From Acidimicrobiaceae bacterium (GTDB lineage Bacteria > Actinomycetota > Acidimicrobiia > Acidimicrobiales > Bog-793), in contig PMZN01000176.1 in NCBI GenBank assembly GCA_003170375.1, forward strand, positions 1 through 6,903: a DNA stretch of 6,903 nt. Reading direction: 5' to 3'. Of this stretch, positions 1 through 6,413 are shown in pieces (within the stretch, counting starts at the first letter, position 1; each line of letters begins with the position of its first letter). The position numbers were made by a program, and so were the translations under genes. The notes beneath the pieces are model-generated. The model saw nothing but the letters and a program-made list of their open reading frames with translations, did not search any database and had not been told where the DNA came from.

Positions 1-13
1 TTCAGCCAGTGGC

Positions 14-2572
14 TCAGCTCCGGAGCGTGGCTTGGTACTGACTCTCCACAGCACTGATGCACTGGGAGCGGAGCTCTGCCACCTCGCCATCGGTCAGGGT
101 CCGGTCCAGGGCGCAGAACCGCAACCGGTAGGCCAGAGATCGCGAACCCTCGCTCACTCCCGCTCCCCTATAGACATCGAAGAGCTCCACCGATTCGCAC
201 AAGTCGCCGGCAGCACGACCAAGCGCCAATTCGATCGCCGCCGCAGGGACCAAGTCCGCCACGACGAACGCAAGGTCGACATCACTAGAGGGGAAACGGC
301 TCACGGGGCGCGCGACGAGCGGCCGGCGGGGTGCGGCGGCCAGCTTGCAAAGATCGAGCTCGAGCCACCCTGCCCGCGGCTGCACGAGCTCGTACGCCTG
401 AAGCGTCTCCGGGTCGACCTCACCCACGACTCCGAGCACGGTGTCGCCGGCCAGAATCTCAGCCGTCCGTGCCGGGTGGAGGCCGGCGCGGCTAGCAGGG
501 CGCAGCTCGGCGCCTTCCAATCGGAGCGCGTCCGCGACCACGCGCCAGGCGTTCAAGGCGGCGTCAGCGTCATCGTCGACGTCCGCGAGAAGGAGCCCGA
601 CCAGCTCCCACTCGTCAGGCAGCTCCGGGCCCGCTTCGGTCGCCGAATCCGGACCTGAGTCCGTGCCCGGCTCTGCCGGGTCGCCCGGCAACGCGAACAC
701 GTCACCGATCTCGAAGAGTCGCAGCCACGGATGGCGGTGGCCGACATTGTGGCGCACCGCCCCGAGCAGGCCCGGCAGCAGGCCTCCCCTGAGCACGGAC
801 TCCTCCGCGACCATCGGGTTCAGCAGGGCTACCAGGGAGCCCGTCACTCCCCCGCGCAGCTGGTCCCGCGGGTCGACAATGGACATCGTCCATGCCTCGT
901 GAGCCCCGAGCCCGGCGAGGATCCGCTTCAGCCGGCGCCGAAGGGTCTGCAGGTCGGTGAGCCTGCCTACGTAGGGAGATCGTCGCTGAGATGAAGGCAG
1001 CTCCTGGTAACCGATCCGCCGCGCCACCTCCTCGGTCACATCCACCTCGCGACGGACGTCAGGGCGGAACGACGGCACCTCGACCTCGAGAAGGCCGCCT
1101 TTGTCGGGGTCGTCCGGCGACCTGGTAACGAAGCCCAGCGGACCCAAGAGCCGTCCGACCTCGGCGTCTAGAATCTCGGTTCCGAGGAGGGCACCGACCC
1201 GCCCGGTTCGGACCGGGATCCGCATCGGCACGTACGCGACGGGTTGCGCGTCGAGCCAGCCCGATGCGACCACCGGCGGAGCGACCCCAGCCGCTCGGGC
1301 AGCCGCAACCACGAGCTCGCAAAAGCGCAGCGCCGCGCGCTTCATGCCTCTCGGGTCCACCCCCCGCTCGAACCGCACGGAGGCTTCACTCCTCAGCCCA
1401 ACCCGGCGAGCGGTCCGCGCGATGGCCAGAGGAACGAAGTAGCCGACTTCGAGCAGGACGCGCGAAGCCTCCGTCGTGATCTCGCTCGACTGGCCGCCCA
1501 TGATGCCTCCGATGCCGACCGGACGATCGTCGGCGTCGCAGATCACACAATCGCTCCCCGCGAGGGAATCGTCCAAGTCGAGCGGCAGGGTCCCGAGCAC
1601 TCGGGTCACTCCGTCAAGGGTGACGATCTCCTCGCCGGGCCGCGCCGCCCGAACTCGCAGCCCGTGGCCTGCCAGCCGATCGAGGTCGTAGGGATGGGTC
1701 GGCTGACCGAGCTCGAGCATGACGTAGTTCGACGCGTCGACGATCGAATCGATCGGCCGCATCCCGGCCAGGGTCAACCGGCGACCGATGGCCGGGGGTG
1801 AAGTCACGCTGGTCACTCCGAGCAGCACTTTGCCAATCAGTCGATGACAGAGCTCCGGCGCCAGCACCTCGACGCTCGCGTGCGACGAAGCCGGCTCGGG
1901 GCCATCCTCGACGACAGGCTCGGGCAGCTGCAGCGGCAGACCGAGACGGGCGGCGATGTCCCGTGCGATGCCGGCGACGCAGAGGCAGTCGGGACGGTTT
2001 CCCTCGATGGCGAGGTCGAACACGACATCGGGCTCGAATGCGGCGCCCAGGTAGTCGGCCAGGGGGAGCCCCAGCTCGAAGCCGAGATCGGAGCCGGCCG
2101 CCCTCCCCGGCCCGTCCGGTCCGGCCTGACCGGCGTCGCGCCCGAGAACCAGGATTCCTCCTTGATCCTCCGACAACCGCAGCTCGCGACCCGAGCAGAG
2201 CATCCCGTTGGAGACGACGCCCCGCATCCGCCGCTGCTCGATACGGAACTCCCCCGGCAGCACCGCGCCAATCGGCGCGAACGGCACGATATCTCCGACC
2301 TCGAAGTTCCAAGCGCCGCAAACCACCTCGACCGGTCCGGGGCCGCCCGCATCGACCACGACGCGCCGGATCTTGTCCGCCTTCGCGATCGCGGCGATCT
2401 CGAGAACGCGAGCCAGCACTACATCGCGCAACCCTTCGCCGACCCTCTCAACGCCCTCCACGACCAGGCCGAGCGCGTCAAGGTCTGCTGCGAGCGCGGC
2501 AACCTCCGCACGATCGGTGGGCCGTGTCTCGAGCGGGGTCAGTTCCCGCAACCACGACAGTGGAACGCGCAC
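14..2572 (-). CDS. pheT: Phenylalanyl-tRNA synthetase, beta subunit (PheT)
   Basis: Large subunit of the cytoplasmic alpha2beta2 enzyme that charges tRNA-Phe; this subunit binds tRNA and carries the B3/B4 editing domain that hydrolyses mischarged Tyr-tRNA-Phe. The 852-residue product has the full bacterial layout. An EMAP/OB-type tRNA-binding fold lies near residues 40-155, with NGMLCSGREL at 122-131. B3/B4 covers about 190-395, opening with EGNRPDCLCVAGIARD and containing GQPTHPYD (288-295) and GGIMGG (355-360). B5 is around 450-522 (VPSFRPDVRREVD at 499-511, then EEVARRIGY). The catalytic-like core holds RLFEIGDVF (618-626), and the C-terminal FDX-ACB domain starts near SRFPSSDVDLAFVV (758-771). 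An acidic Pro/Gly-rich insert at about 628-655 is probably a surface loop. Translation starts at GTG, chosen because MRVPLSWLRE is the typical PheT N-terminus and GAGGAG lies 8 bases upstream. It ends in TGA and is the last gene of the cluster seen here. Confidence 0.98.
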   Translation of the reverse strand: MRVPLSWLRELTPLETRPTDRAEVAALAADLDALGLVVEGVERVGEGLRDVVLARVLEIAAIAKADKIRRVVVDAGGPGPVEVVCGAWNFEVGDIVPFAPIGAVLPGEFRIEQRRMRGVVSNGMLCSGRELRLSEDQGGILVLGRDAGQAGPDGPGRAAGSDLGFELGLPLADYLGAAFEPDVVFDLAIEGNRPDCLCVAGIARDIAARLGLPLQLPEPVVEDGPEPASSHASVEVLAPELCHRLIGKVLLGVTSVTSPPAIGRRLTLAGMRPIDSIVDASNYVMLELGQPTHPYDLDRLAGHGLRVRAARPGEEIVTLDGVTRVLGTLPLDLDDSLAGSDCVICDADDRPVGIGGIMGGQSSEITTEASRVLLEVGYFVPLAIARTARRVGLRSEASVRFERGVDPRGMKRAALRFCELVVAAARAAGVAPPVVASGWLDAQPVAYVPMRIPVRTGRVGALLGTEILDAEVGRLLGPLGFVTRSPDDPDKGGLLEVEVPSFRPDVRREVDVTEEVARRIGYQELPSSQRRSPYVGRLTDLQTLRRRLKRILAGLGAHEAWTMSIVDPRDQLRGGVTGSLVALLNPMVAEESVLRGGLLPGLLGAVRHNVGHRHPWLRLFEIGDVFALPGDPAEPGTDSGPDSATEAGPELPDEWELVGLLLADVDDDADAALNAWRVVADALRLEGAELRPASRAGLHPARTAEILAGDTVLGVVGEVDPETLQAYELVQPRAGWLELDLCKLAAAPRRPLVARPVSRFPSSDVDLAFVVADLVPAAAIELALGRAAGDLCESVELFDVYRGAGVSEGSRSLAYRLRFCALDRTLTDGEVAELRSQCISAVESQYQATLRS

Positions 2573-2580
2573 TTCCTCGT

Positions 2581-2586
2581 CTCCTC
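2581..2586 (-). promoter_or_regulatory. Shine-Dalgarno of pheT
   Basis: On the minus strand GAGGAG stands 8 bases before the GTG start of pheT. This near-perfect ribosome binding site supports the GTG start, which has no competing ATG nearby, and implies that pheT can be initiated independently rather than only by coupling to pheS 73 bases upstream. Confidence 0.75.
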
Positions 2587-2616
2587 AAACCTCGTTCTCA
2601 GTGCCCTTGTGCCTTG

Positions 2617-2641
2617 TCGGTGGCCTGCCCGCGACCACCGA
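2617..2641 (-). other. Hairpin in the pheS-pheT gap
   Basis: A 9-bp inverted repeat (minus strand TCGGTGGTC / GGCCACCGA, one T-G wobble in RNA) with a 7-base loop GCGGGCA begins 4 bases after the pheS stop codon. It is not followed by a T run, so it does not look like a standard intrinsic terminator. It could protect the pheS mRNA 3' end, mark a processing site, or tune the pheT:pheS ratio. The inverted repeat is directly visible; any role is inference. Confidence 0.55.
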
Positions 2642-2645
2642 TGGC

Positions 2646-3692
2646 TCAAAACTGCCCGAGGAACCTCACGTCGTTCTCGATCATCACCCTCAGGTCCGCG
2701 ATGCCGTGGCGCATGAACGCAATCCGGTCTATCCCGAACCCGAAGGCGAATCCCGTCCATTCCTCGGGATCGACGCCGGTCGCCTCGAAGACCGCCGGGT
2801 GCACCATCCCGCAACCGCCGAGCTCGATCCAACCGACGCCGCTACAGGTCCGGCAACCGTCGCCGCCACAGATCACACACGACATCTCGAACTCGGCGGA
2901 CGGCTCGGTGAACGGGAAGTATGCAGGCCGCAGCCGGGTCCTGGTCCCTTCGCCGAAGACGGCGCGAACGAAGGTGTCGATCGTCCCCTTCAAGTCTGCG
3001 AAGGTGACACCCCGGTCGACGACAAGCCCCTCGATCTGGTGGAACACGGGAAGATGTGTCGAGTCCGGTGTGTCCTTGCGGTACGTGCGGCCCGGCGCCA
3101 CGGCGTAGATCGGCAGCACGCCGCGCTGGAGGAGCCGGATCTGAACCGGCGAGGTGTGCGGGCGCAACAGCACGCTCCACGGCTCGCCGAAGTCGACGTA
3201 GAAAGTATCGAGAGGGCTCCGAGCAGGATGATCCTCAGGGATGTTGAGCGCCTCGAAGTTGCGCCACCCTGTCTCGACCTCAGGACCCTCCGCGATCTCA
3301 TAGCCCATACCGACAAAGACATCCTCGAGCGCCTCACGCGCTTGGGTGACGAGATGCAGGTGACCAGCGAGACGCCGCGGCAGAACCTCGGTCAGGTCCA
3401 GGCGGTCCGCGGCGAGCCGTTCGATCCGGGCAGCGGCGGCGAGCTCGGCCCGCCGGCCATCGGCCAGTGCCTCGAGCCGGCCGCGCAGCTCGTTCAGAAG
3501 CCGGCCGAGCACCCGACGCTCCTCGGGCGCGGTCGACCCCAACTTCTGGTACATCTCCGCAAAACGCGACTTCTTCGACCGGAACGCCACCCGCTCACAT
3601 TCGTCGAGTGCTGCCAGATCGGCGGCCCCTTCGAGCGCGGCCGTGGCCTCGGCCTCGAGCTGGGCGATCTCCCCGGCCGGATCGGTCGTCAC
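2646..3692 (-). CDS. pheS: Phenylalanyl-tRNA synthetase, alpha subunit (PheS)
   Basis: Catalytic alpha subunit of phenylalanyl-tRNA synthetase; activates phenylalanine with ATP and transfers it to tRNA-Phe, paired with the downstream pheT product. The 348-residue length is normal. Residues 1-100 form the helical N-terminal arm (tRNA-binding coiled coil, rich in Ala/Glu/Arg/Leu). The class II synthetase core follows, with HTSPVQIR (179-186), FHQIEGLVVD (217-226), FTEPS (261-265) and the motif 3 region GFAFGFGIDRIAF (314-326). Ala316 in GFAFG aligns by motif with the Ala that sets the amino-acid pocket size in E. coli PheS (Ala294). Four cysteines in a C-x2-C-x4-C-x2-C array (272, 275, 280, 283) are a known feature of many bacterial PheS proteins and may bind zinc. 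The start is GTG; minus-strand GAAGGTGG lies just upstream with suitable spacing. The gap to the methyltransferase gene upstream is 56 bases. Confidence 0.98.
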   Translation of the reverse strand: MTTDPAGEIAQLEAEATAALEGAADLAALDECERVAFRSKKSRFAEMYQKLGSTAPEERRVLGRLLNELRGRLEALADGRRAELAAAARIERLAADRLDLTEVLPRRLAGHLHLVTQAREALEDVFVGMGYEIAEGPEVETGWRNFEALNIPEDHPARSPLDTFYVDFGEPWSVLLRPHTSPVQIRLLQRGVLPIYAVAPGRTYRKDTPDSTHLPVFHQIEGLVVDRGVTFADLKGTIDTFVRAVFGEGTRTRLRPAYFPFTEPSAEFEMSCVICGGDGCRTCSGVGWIELGGCGMVHPAVFEATGVDPEEWTGFAFGFGIDRIAFMRHGIADLRVMIENDVRFLGQF

Positions 3693-3748
3693 GACGCCAC
3701 CTTCGAGCGCCTGGTCCTGCGATGCGATCGCGACATGTTAGGGCACGT

Positions 3749-4570
3749 TCAACTGACGCTCCGGCGGCGGCGAACCGCGTCGAAGCAGAGCACTGCAGCA
3801 GTCATCGCCACGTTCAACGACTCGGTACCATCTGCCATCGGGATCGTCAGCGAACCGTGCAACCGGTTTACGACCTCGCCAGGCAGTCCGGCCCCTTCGT
3901 TCCCGAGCACAAACGCCGTCGGGCCATCGAGGTCCGCGGCTTCGTAGTCCGTTCCTCCTCTCGGGACCGTCGCCCAGCACCTGTAGCCGAGCGCTGCGAG
4001 ACTGCCGAGCGCCTCGGCCGGCATGACGTCTGTCACGAGCGGAACCCGGAACAGTGCCCCGGCGCTTGCACGCACGACCTTCGGATTGAACGGATCGACG
4101 GTCCCCTCACAGCAGATCACACCGGAGACGCCGGTTGCACCTGCGATGCGGAGCACCGCCCCCAGGTTGCCCGGATCGCGCACGTCCACACACACGAGAA
4201 CCACGCCGTGCCCCGAGCTCGGCCCTGACCGCGACAAAAGCTCGTCGAGCCCGATGTCGACGGCCTCGACGACAGCACAGACCGATTGCGGGCTCACGGT
4301 GTCGGCCACGCGCTCCATGATCCCGGGCCCGAGCTCGAAAACTGCCATACCGGTCCGGCCAGCCCGCTCGACGACCGCCGTCACCGATGCCGACGACCGC
4401 CAATCAGCAGCGACGAAAAGCGACTCGACGGGCGCACCCGCGTCCATCGCGGCCTCCACGATTCTCACGCCTTCGGCGACGAAAGCATGCTCGGTGTCGC
4501 GGACACTCGATCGACGAAGCAGCCGCCGCAGGCGCTGGACCCGCTGATCACGTGCTCCGAGCCTGTTCAT
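3749..4570 (-). CDS. TrmH/SpoU-family RNA 2'-O-methyltransferase
   Basis: Predicted S-adenosylmethionine-dependent enzyme that methylates a ribose 2'-OH in rRNA or tRNA. Residues 1-100 resemble the SpoU substrate-binding domain, with FVAEGVRIVEAA at 30-41. The C-terminal half is a SPOUT trefoil-knot domain with all three family motifs: motif 1 DVRDPGNLGAVLRIA (129-143, Asn135 and Arg141), motif 2 VLGNEGAGL (221-229, Glu225) and motif 3 IPMADGTESLNVAMTAAV (243-260, Ser251 and Asn253). The stretch VDPFNPKVVRASAGALFRVP (158-177) is also typical. At 273 residues it is family-normal. The position between rplT and pheS matches the tsnR/SpoU gene of other actinomycetes, but the target nucleotide cannot be told from sequence: RlmB-like, TsnR-like and tRNA enzymes share these motifs. 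Translation starts at ATG with only a weak TGGG upstream, 43 bases after rplT, so initiation may depend partly on reading through from rplT. Confidence 0.95.
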   Translation of the reverse strand: MNRLGARDQRVQRLRRLLRRSSVRDTEHAFVAEGVRIVEAAMDAGAPVESLFVAADWRSSASVTAVVERAGRTGMAVFELGPGIMERVADTVSPQSVCAVVEAVDIGLDELLSRSGPSSGHGVVLVCVDVRDPGNLGAVLRIAGATGVSGVICCEGTVDPFNPKVVRASAGALFRVPLVTDVMPAEALGSLAALGYRCWATVPRGGTDYEAADLDGPTAFVLGNEGAGLPGEVVNRLHGSLTIPMADGTESLNVAMTAAVLCFDAVRRRRSVS

Positions 4571-4613
4571 GTCGAGCCCACGTTGATGCTTCCGCTCGAG
4601 CTGACGTTGTTAC

Positions 4614-5021
4614 CTAGGAGACAGCCTCGTCGATACTCGCTACGCCGAGTCCGTCCTCAGCTTCATCACCGAGTGCGCCGACGGAGAGCTGCACCAGTAC
4701 CGAGAACGCCTGTGGGTCGCGAACTGCGAGGTCGGCAAGCATCTTGCGGTCGACGTCCACTTCCGCCTTGTGCAGCCCGGCAATGAAACGGCTGTAAGTC
4801 GTGCCGTTGAGCCGTGCCGCTGCGTTGATGCGTTGGATCCAAAGCTTGCGGAAGTCGCCCTTTCGGGCCCTGCGGTCGCGATACGCGTACTGGAGCGAGT
4901 GCATGACTTGCTCGTTCGCCGCCCGGTACGAGCGCGACTTGTTGCCGTAGAAGCCCTGCGCGCGTTCGAGGACGGTCCTCCGGCGCTTCTTGCCGTGGAC
5001 TGCGCGCTTGACCCTGGCCAT
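4614..5021 (-). CDS. rplT: 50S ribosomal protein L20
   Basis: L20 binds 23S rRNA early in 50S assembly; in E. coli and B. subtilis it also represses its own operon by binding the leader mRNA. The N-terminus [19 protein letters not shown] is basic and extended as in the family, followed by [17 protein letters not shown] (23-39) and the globular part with [16 protein letters not shown] (58-73) and [20 protein letters not shown] (76-95). It has 135 residues; most L20 proteins have about 117-120, and the excess is an acidic tail after about residue 117 ([18 protein letters not shown]). The ATG start is supported by minus-strand AAGGGAG 7 bases upstream. Two out-of-frame ATGs overlap the upstream side of that site and are not used for L20. 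It ends in TAG. Confidence 0.98.
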   Translation of the reverse strand: MARVKRAVHGKKRRRTVLERAQGFYGNKSRSYRAANEQVMHSLQYAYRDRRARKGDFRKLWIQRINAAARLNGTTYSRFIAGLHKAEVDVDRKMLADLAVRDPQAFSVLVQLSVGALGDEAEDGLGVASIDEAVS

Positions 5022-5153
5022 TTCGGGGCTCCCTTCATCATCAATTCGAGTGCGATCTGTGGTGCTGCAAAGTTTCTGGTTGGAGATGCAAAGCTCTGCG
5101 CCGGCTAGGACGACGGCGAGGCGTGACCCGGGGCGGCAGGTTTGGTTGCGCCC
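5022..5153 (-). other. rpmI-rplT intergenic leader with hairpin and direct repeat
   Basis: This 132-base spacer is long for two adjacent ribosomal-protein genes. Directly after the rpmI stop, minus-strand GGGCG and CGCCC (5153-5149 and 5135-5131) can form a 5-bp stem with a 13-base loop, without a following T run. Further on, the heptamer CTTTGCA (minus strand) occurs twice, at 5093-5087 and 5072-5066, 21 bases apart start to start. The spacer ends with the rplT Shine-Dalgarno. L20 is a known leader-RNA binder in other phyla, so a regulatory role is possible, but I do not recognise the published L20 leader structure here. Confidence 0.4.
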
Positions 5154-5348
5154 TCAGATCCCGAGCAGCCGACGAACGCTCTTGCGGTCGGCCGAGGACA
5201 CTCCAACTTCGCGGGCGAGACGGCGGGTGCGAACCGACGACTTCTTCTCGAGCAAGTGGCCGCGGTTCTGCTGCCGGCGCCTGATCTTCCCGGTCCCGGT
5301 GATCTTGAAACGGGCCAATGCACCCCGGTCCGTCTTCTGCTTCGGCAT
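5154..5348 (-). CDS. rpmI: 50S ribosomal protein L35
   Basis: Small basic protein of the large ribosomal subunit. The 64-residue product is full length and matches the family throughout: [20 protein letters not shown] (1-20), [18 protein letters not shown] (21-38), then [20 protein letters not shown] (41-60) and the usual ending LLGI. The N-terminal third carries the conserved K-T-x-x-G-A-x-x-R-F-K pattern. The start is ATG with minus-strand AAGGGG 7 bases upstream. It sits in the standard infC-rpmI-rplT order, 167 bases after infC and 132 before rplT. No oddities in the protein itself. Confidence 0.98.
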   Translation of the reverse strand: MPKQKTDRGALARFKITGTGKIRRRQQNRGHLLEKKSSVRTRRLAREVGVSSADRKSVRRLLGI

Positions 5349-5515
5349 TTCGGTACCCCTTGTCTTCGTCTCGTACTTCGCTTCGTGCTCTACGCCTTCT
5401 GTCGGCCCGTCGAGCCGTTACTGCGGCACAGCTCCCTGGCCGACGACCCGCAAGAGTCACTGCCCAACCGGTACAGCTGGCTCCTGACTCCGAACGACGC
5501 AGCCAGTCGTGCTTC
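5349..5515 (-). other. infC-rpmI intergenic leader
   Basis: This 167-base spacer has no convincing gene. Just after the infC stop, CTGGCT/AGCCAG (minus strand, arms 5506-5501 and 5482-5477) form a 6-bp stem with an 18-base loop, not followed by a T run. The last 35 bases before the rpmI ATG are purine-rich on the mRNA strand, with CGAAG repeated three times (5385-5381, 5380-5376, 5368-5364) ahead of the AAGGGG ribosome binding site. Such an unstructured purine-rich stretch could help ribosome loading. An open frame from GTG at 5460 crosses this spacer and rpmI in another frame; it is Arg-rich and looks like a high-GC shadow. Confidence 0.35.
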
Positions 5516-6238
5516 CTAAGGCTGCGTCTCCACCTGCACGTGCATCTCCAAAAGCGCCTGACCGTTGTCGGTCACTACCTCATCCGGTCCCGGTACGGCC
5601 ATACCTGGCGAAGCTGAACCGACGCCATCTGCTGTCACGTCCGGCGCATTCCCGTTCGAGGTCACCCGGTGTCGTTCCTCGGTCAACTGTTTCGCCTCTG
5701 ATGACTGTTTGGCCCGCTTGTCCGGTGCGAGCACCATGACCATGTTCCGCCCGTCCAGGCGACCCTCCGTCTCGATCTTGGCCACTCCGTCGATCTGCTC
5801 TGTGATCCGCTCGAGAATGCGCCTGCCGAGGTCGGGGTGGATTACCTCCCGACCCCGGAACATCACCGTCACTTTGACCTTGTGGCCCTCGCTCAAGAAC
5901 CTGAGGACCTGGCGCGTCTTGGTGTCGAAATCGCCTGGGCCGATCTTCGGCCGGTACTTCATCTCCTTGATGCCGACGTTGCTCGTCTTGCGCCGCGACT
6001 CTTTGGCGCGTTGCGCAGCGTCGAACTTGAACTTCCCATAGTCCATGATCCGGCAGACCGGGGGATTCGCCAAAGGCGCCACCTCCACCAGGTCGAGATC
6101 CTGCTGCTGGGCAATGGCGAGCGCCTGTGCAAGAGGCGTGATCCCGAGCTGGCGACCTTCAGCGTCGACAAGCCGGACCTCACGAGCACGGATACGGTCG
6201 TTGATCCGTGGCTCATTGGAGCTGGGAACAGTGGTGAT
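5516..6238 (-). CDS. infC: Translation initiation factor IF-3, starting at a rare ATC codon
   Basis: IF3 binds the 30S subunit, keeps it free of 50S and checks start-codon/initiator-tRNA pairing. Read from ATC at 6238 the protein has 240 residues: N-terminal domain about 10-80 (NEPRINDRIRAREVRL at 8-23, LVEVAPLANPPVCRIMDYGK at 50-69), the basic linker signature FKFDAAQRAKESRRK (70-84), and the C-terminal domain about 88-173 with KYRPKIGPGDFDTKTRQV (94-111), KVKVTVMFRGREV (120-132) and DGRNMVMVLAP (162-172). Residues about 175-240 form a variable, low-complexity tail beyond the common core. The first in-frame GTG (6088) would delete half the N-terminal domain. No ATG, GTG or TTG lies between the upstream in-frame TGA and the conserved RINDRI, whereas ATC is preceded by GAGAGGA at 9 bases. 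AUU or AUC starts are known for infC in other bacteria, where IF3 limits its own synthesis. First gene of the minus-strand cluster. Confidence 0.95.
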   Translation of the reverse strand: MTTVPSSNEPRINDRIRAREVRLVDAEGRQLGITPLAQALAIAQQQDLDLVEVAPLANPPVCRIMDYGKFKFDAAQRAKESRRKTSNVGIKEMKYRPKIGPGDFDTKTRQVLRFLSEGHKVKVTVMFRGREVIHPDLGRRILERITEQIDGVAKIETEGRLDGRNMVMVLAPDKRAKQSSEAKQLTEERHRVTSNGNAPDVTADGVGSASPGMAVPGPDEVVTDNGQALLEMHVQVETQP

Positions 6239-6247
6239 TGGGCGTCG

Positions 6248-6254
6248 TCCTCTC
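6248..6254 (-). promoter_or_regulatory. Shine-Dalgarno of infC that fixes the ATC start
   Basis: Minus-strand GAGAGGA lies 9 bases before ATC (6238-6236). A strong site at proper distance from a non-standard codon, exactly where IF3 homologues begin, is the main evidence for ATC initiation. Confidence 0.7.
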
Positions 6255-6276
6255 GCTAGGGCCGAGGCGGTGCTCG

Positions 6277-6306
6277 ACCGTACGAAAGGGAAGCCGGCGA
6301 TGCCGA
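6277..6306 (-). promoter_or_regulatory. Candidate proximal promoter of the infC cluster
   Basis: On the minus strand TCGGCA (6306-6301) and TACGGT (6282-6277) are separated by 18 bases, resembling a weak -35 and a TANNNT -10 box. A transcript would begin near 6270, giving a leader of about 30 bases that contains the infC ribosome binding site. The match to the -35 consensus is 4 of 6, which can occur by chance in such sequence. Confidence 0.3.
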
Positions 6307-6309
6307 CCG

Positions 6310-6368
6310 GTCACTCCAAGACCCGGCGCACACATCGGCAGCGCCGACAGTGGCCGGGTGGGAGTCAC
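6310..6368 (-). repeat. Nested inverted repeat upstream of infC
   Basis: Three nested arms are visible. The outer arms ggagtcac (6361-6368) and gtcactcc (6310-6317) pair with one mismatch in 8. The middle arms gccgggt (6353-6359) and acccggc (6321-6327) pair perfectly over 7. The inner arms tcggc/gccga (6335-6339 and 6343-6347) close on a 3-base loop. If transcription of infC starts upstream of this element it would fold into one elongated hairpin in the leader; otherwise it is a dyad operator between the divergent genes. No T run follows on either strand, so a plain terminator is unlikely. Confidence 0.5.
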
Positions 6369-6407
6369 GCCATTCGCGCAGCCCCGCTTCCCTCAGTTGT
6401 CACCACG

Positions 6408-6413
6408 TACGCT
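6408..6413 (+). promoter_or_regulatory. Candidate -10 box of the DUF1844 gene
   Basis: TACGCT fits the TANNNT pattern of actinobacterial -10 boxes and ends 7 bases before the A of the ATG at 6420, the spacing expected for a leaderless mRNA. No good -35 is seen at 16-18 bases. The overlapping minus-strand hexamer TAGCGT (6414-6409) also fits TANNNT, so the site could fire in both directions. Confidence 0.35.

Noticed and set aside
32..658. A 208-codon plus-strand open frame at the left edge
   Set aside because: Fully antisense to the conserved 3' end of pheT and without recognisable features.
2844..2879. Four-cysteine C-x2-C-x4-C-x2-C cluster in PheS considered as an unusual zinc finger insertion
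   Set aside because: The same cysteine array is common in PheS of Gram-positive and other bacteria, so it is an ordinary family feature.
1798..3108. A 436-codon plus-strand open frame antisense to pheT and pheS
   Set aside because: Arg/Pro/Ser-rich low-complexity translation without motifs, overlapping conserved genes; typical high-GC shadow.
3723..3732. Palindrome GCGATCGC in the methyltransferase-pheS gap
   Set aside because: A single 8-base palindrome in GC-rich DNA with no repeats around it; no reason to treat it as a site.
2208..3947. A 579-codon open frame on the plus strand spanning parts of pheT, pheS and the methyltransferase gene
   Set aside because: It lies wholly antisense to three recognised genes, crosses their intergenic gaps, and has biased Arg/Pro/Asp composition with no recognisable domain. 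It is an antisense shadow caused by high GC.
5131..5153. Hairpin after rpmI considered as a terminator
   Set aside because: Only 5 bp of perfect stem, a 13-base loop and no T run; rplT follows in the same orientation, so termination here is unlikely.
5041..5460. A 139-codon minus-strand open frame starting at GTG in the infC-rpmI spacer and running through rpmI in another frame
   Set aside because: No good ribosome site, very Arg-rich, and its frame overlaps the clearly real rpmI; best explained as a shadow.
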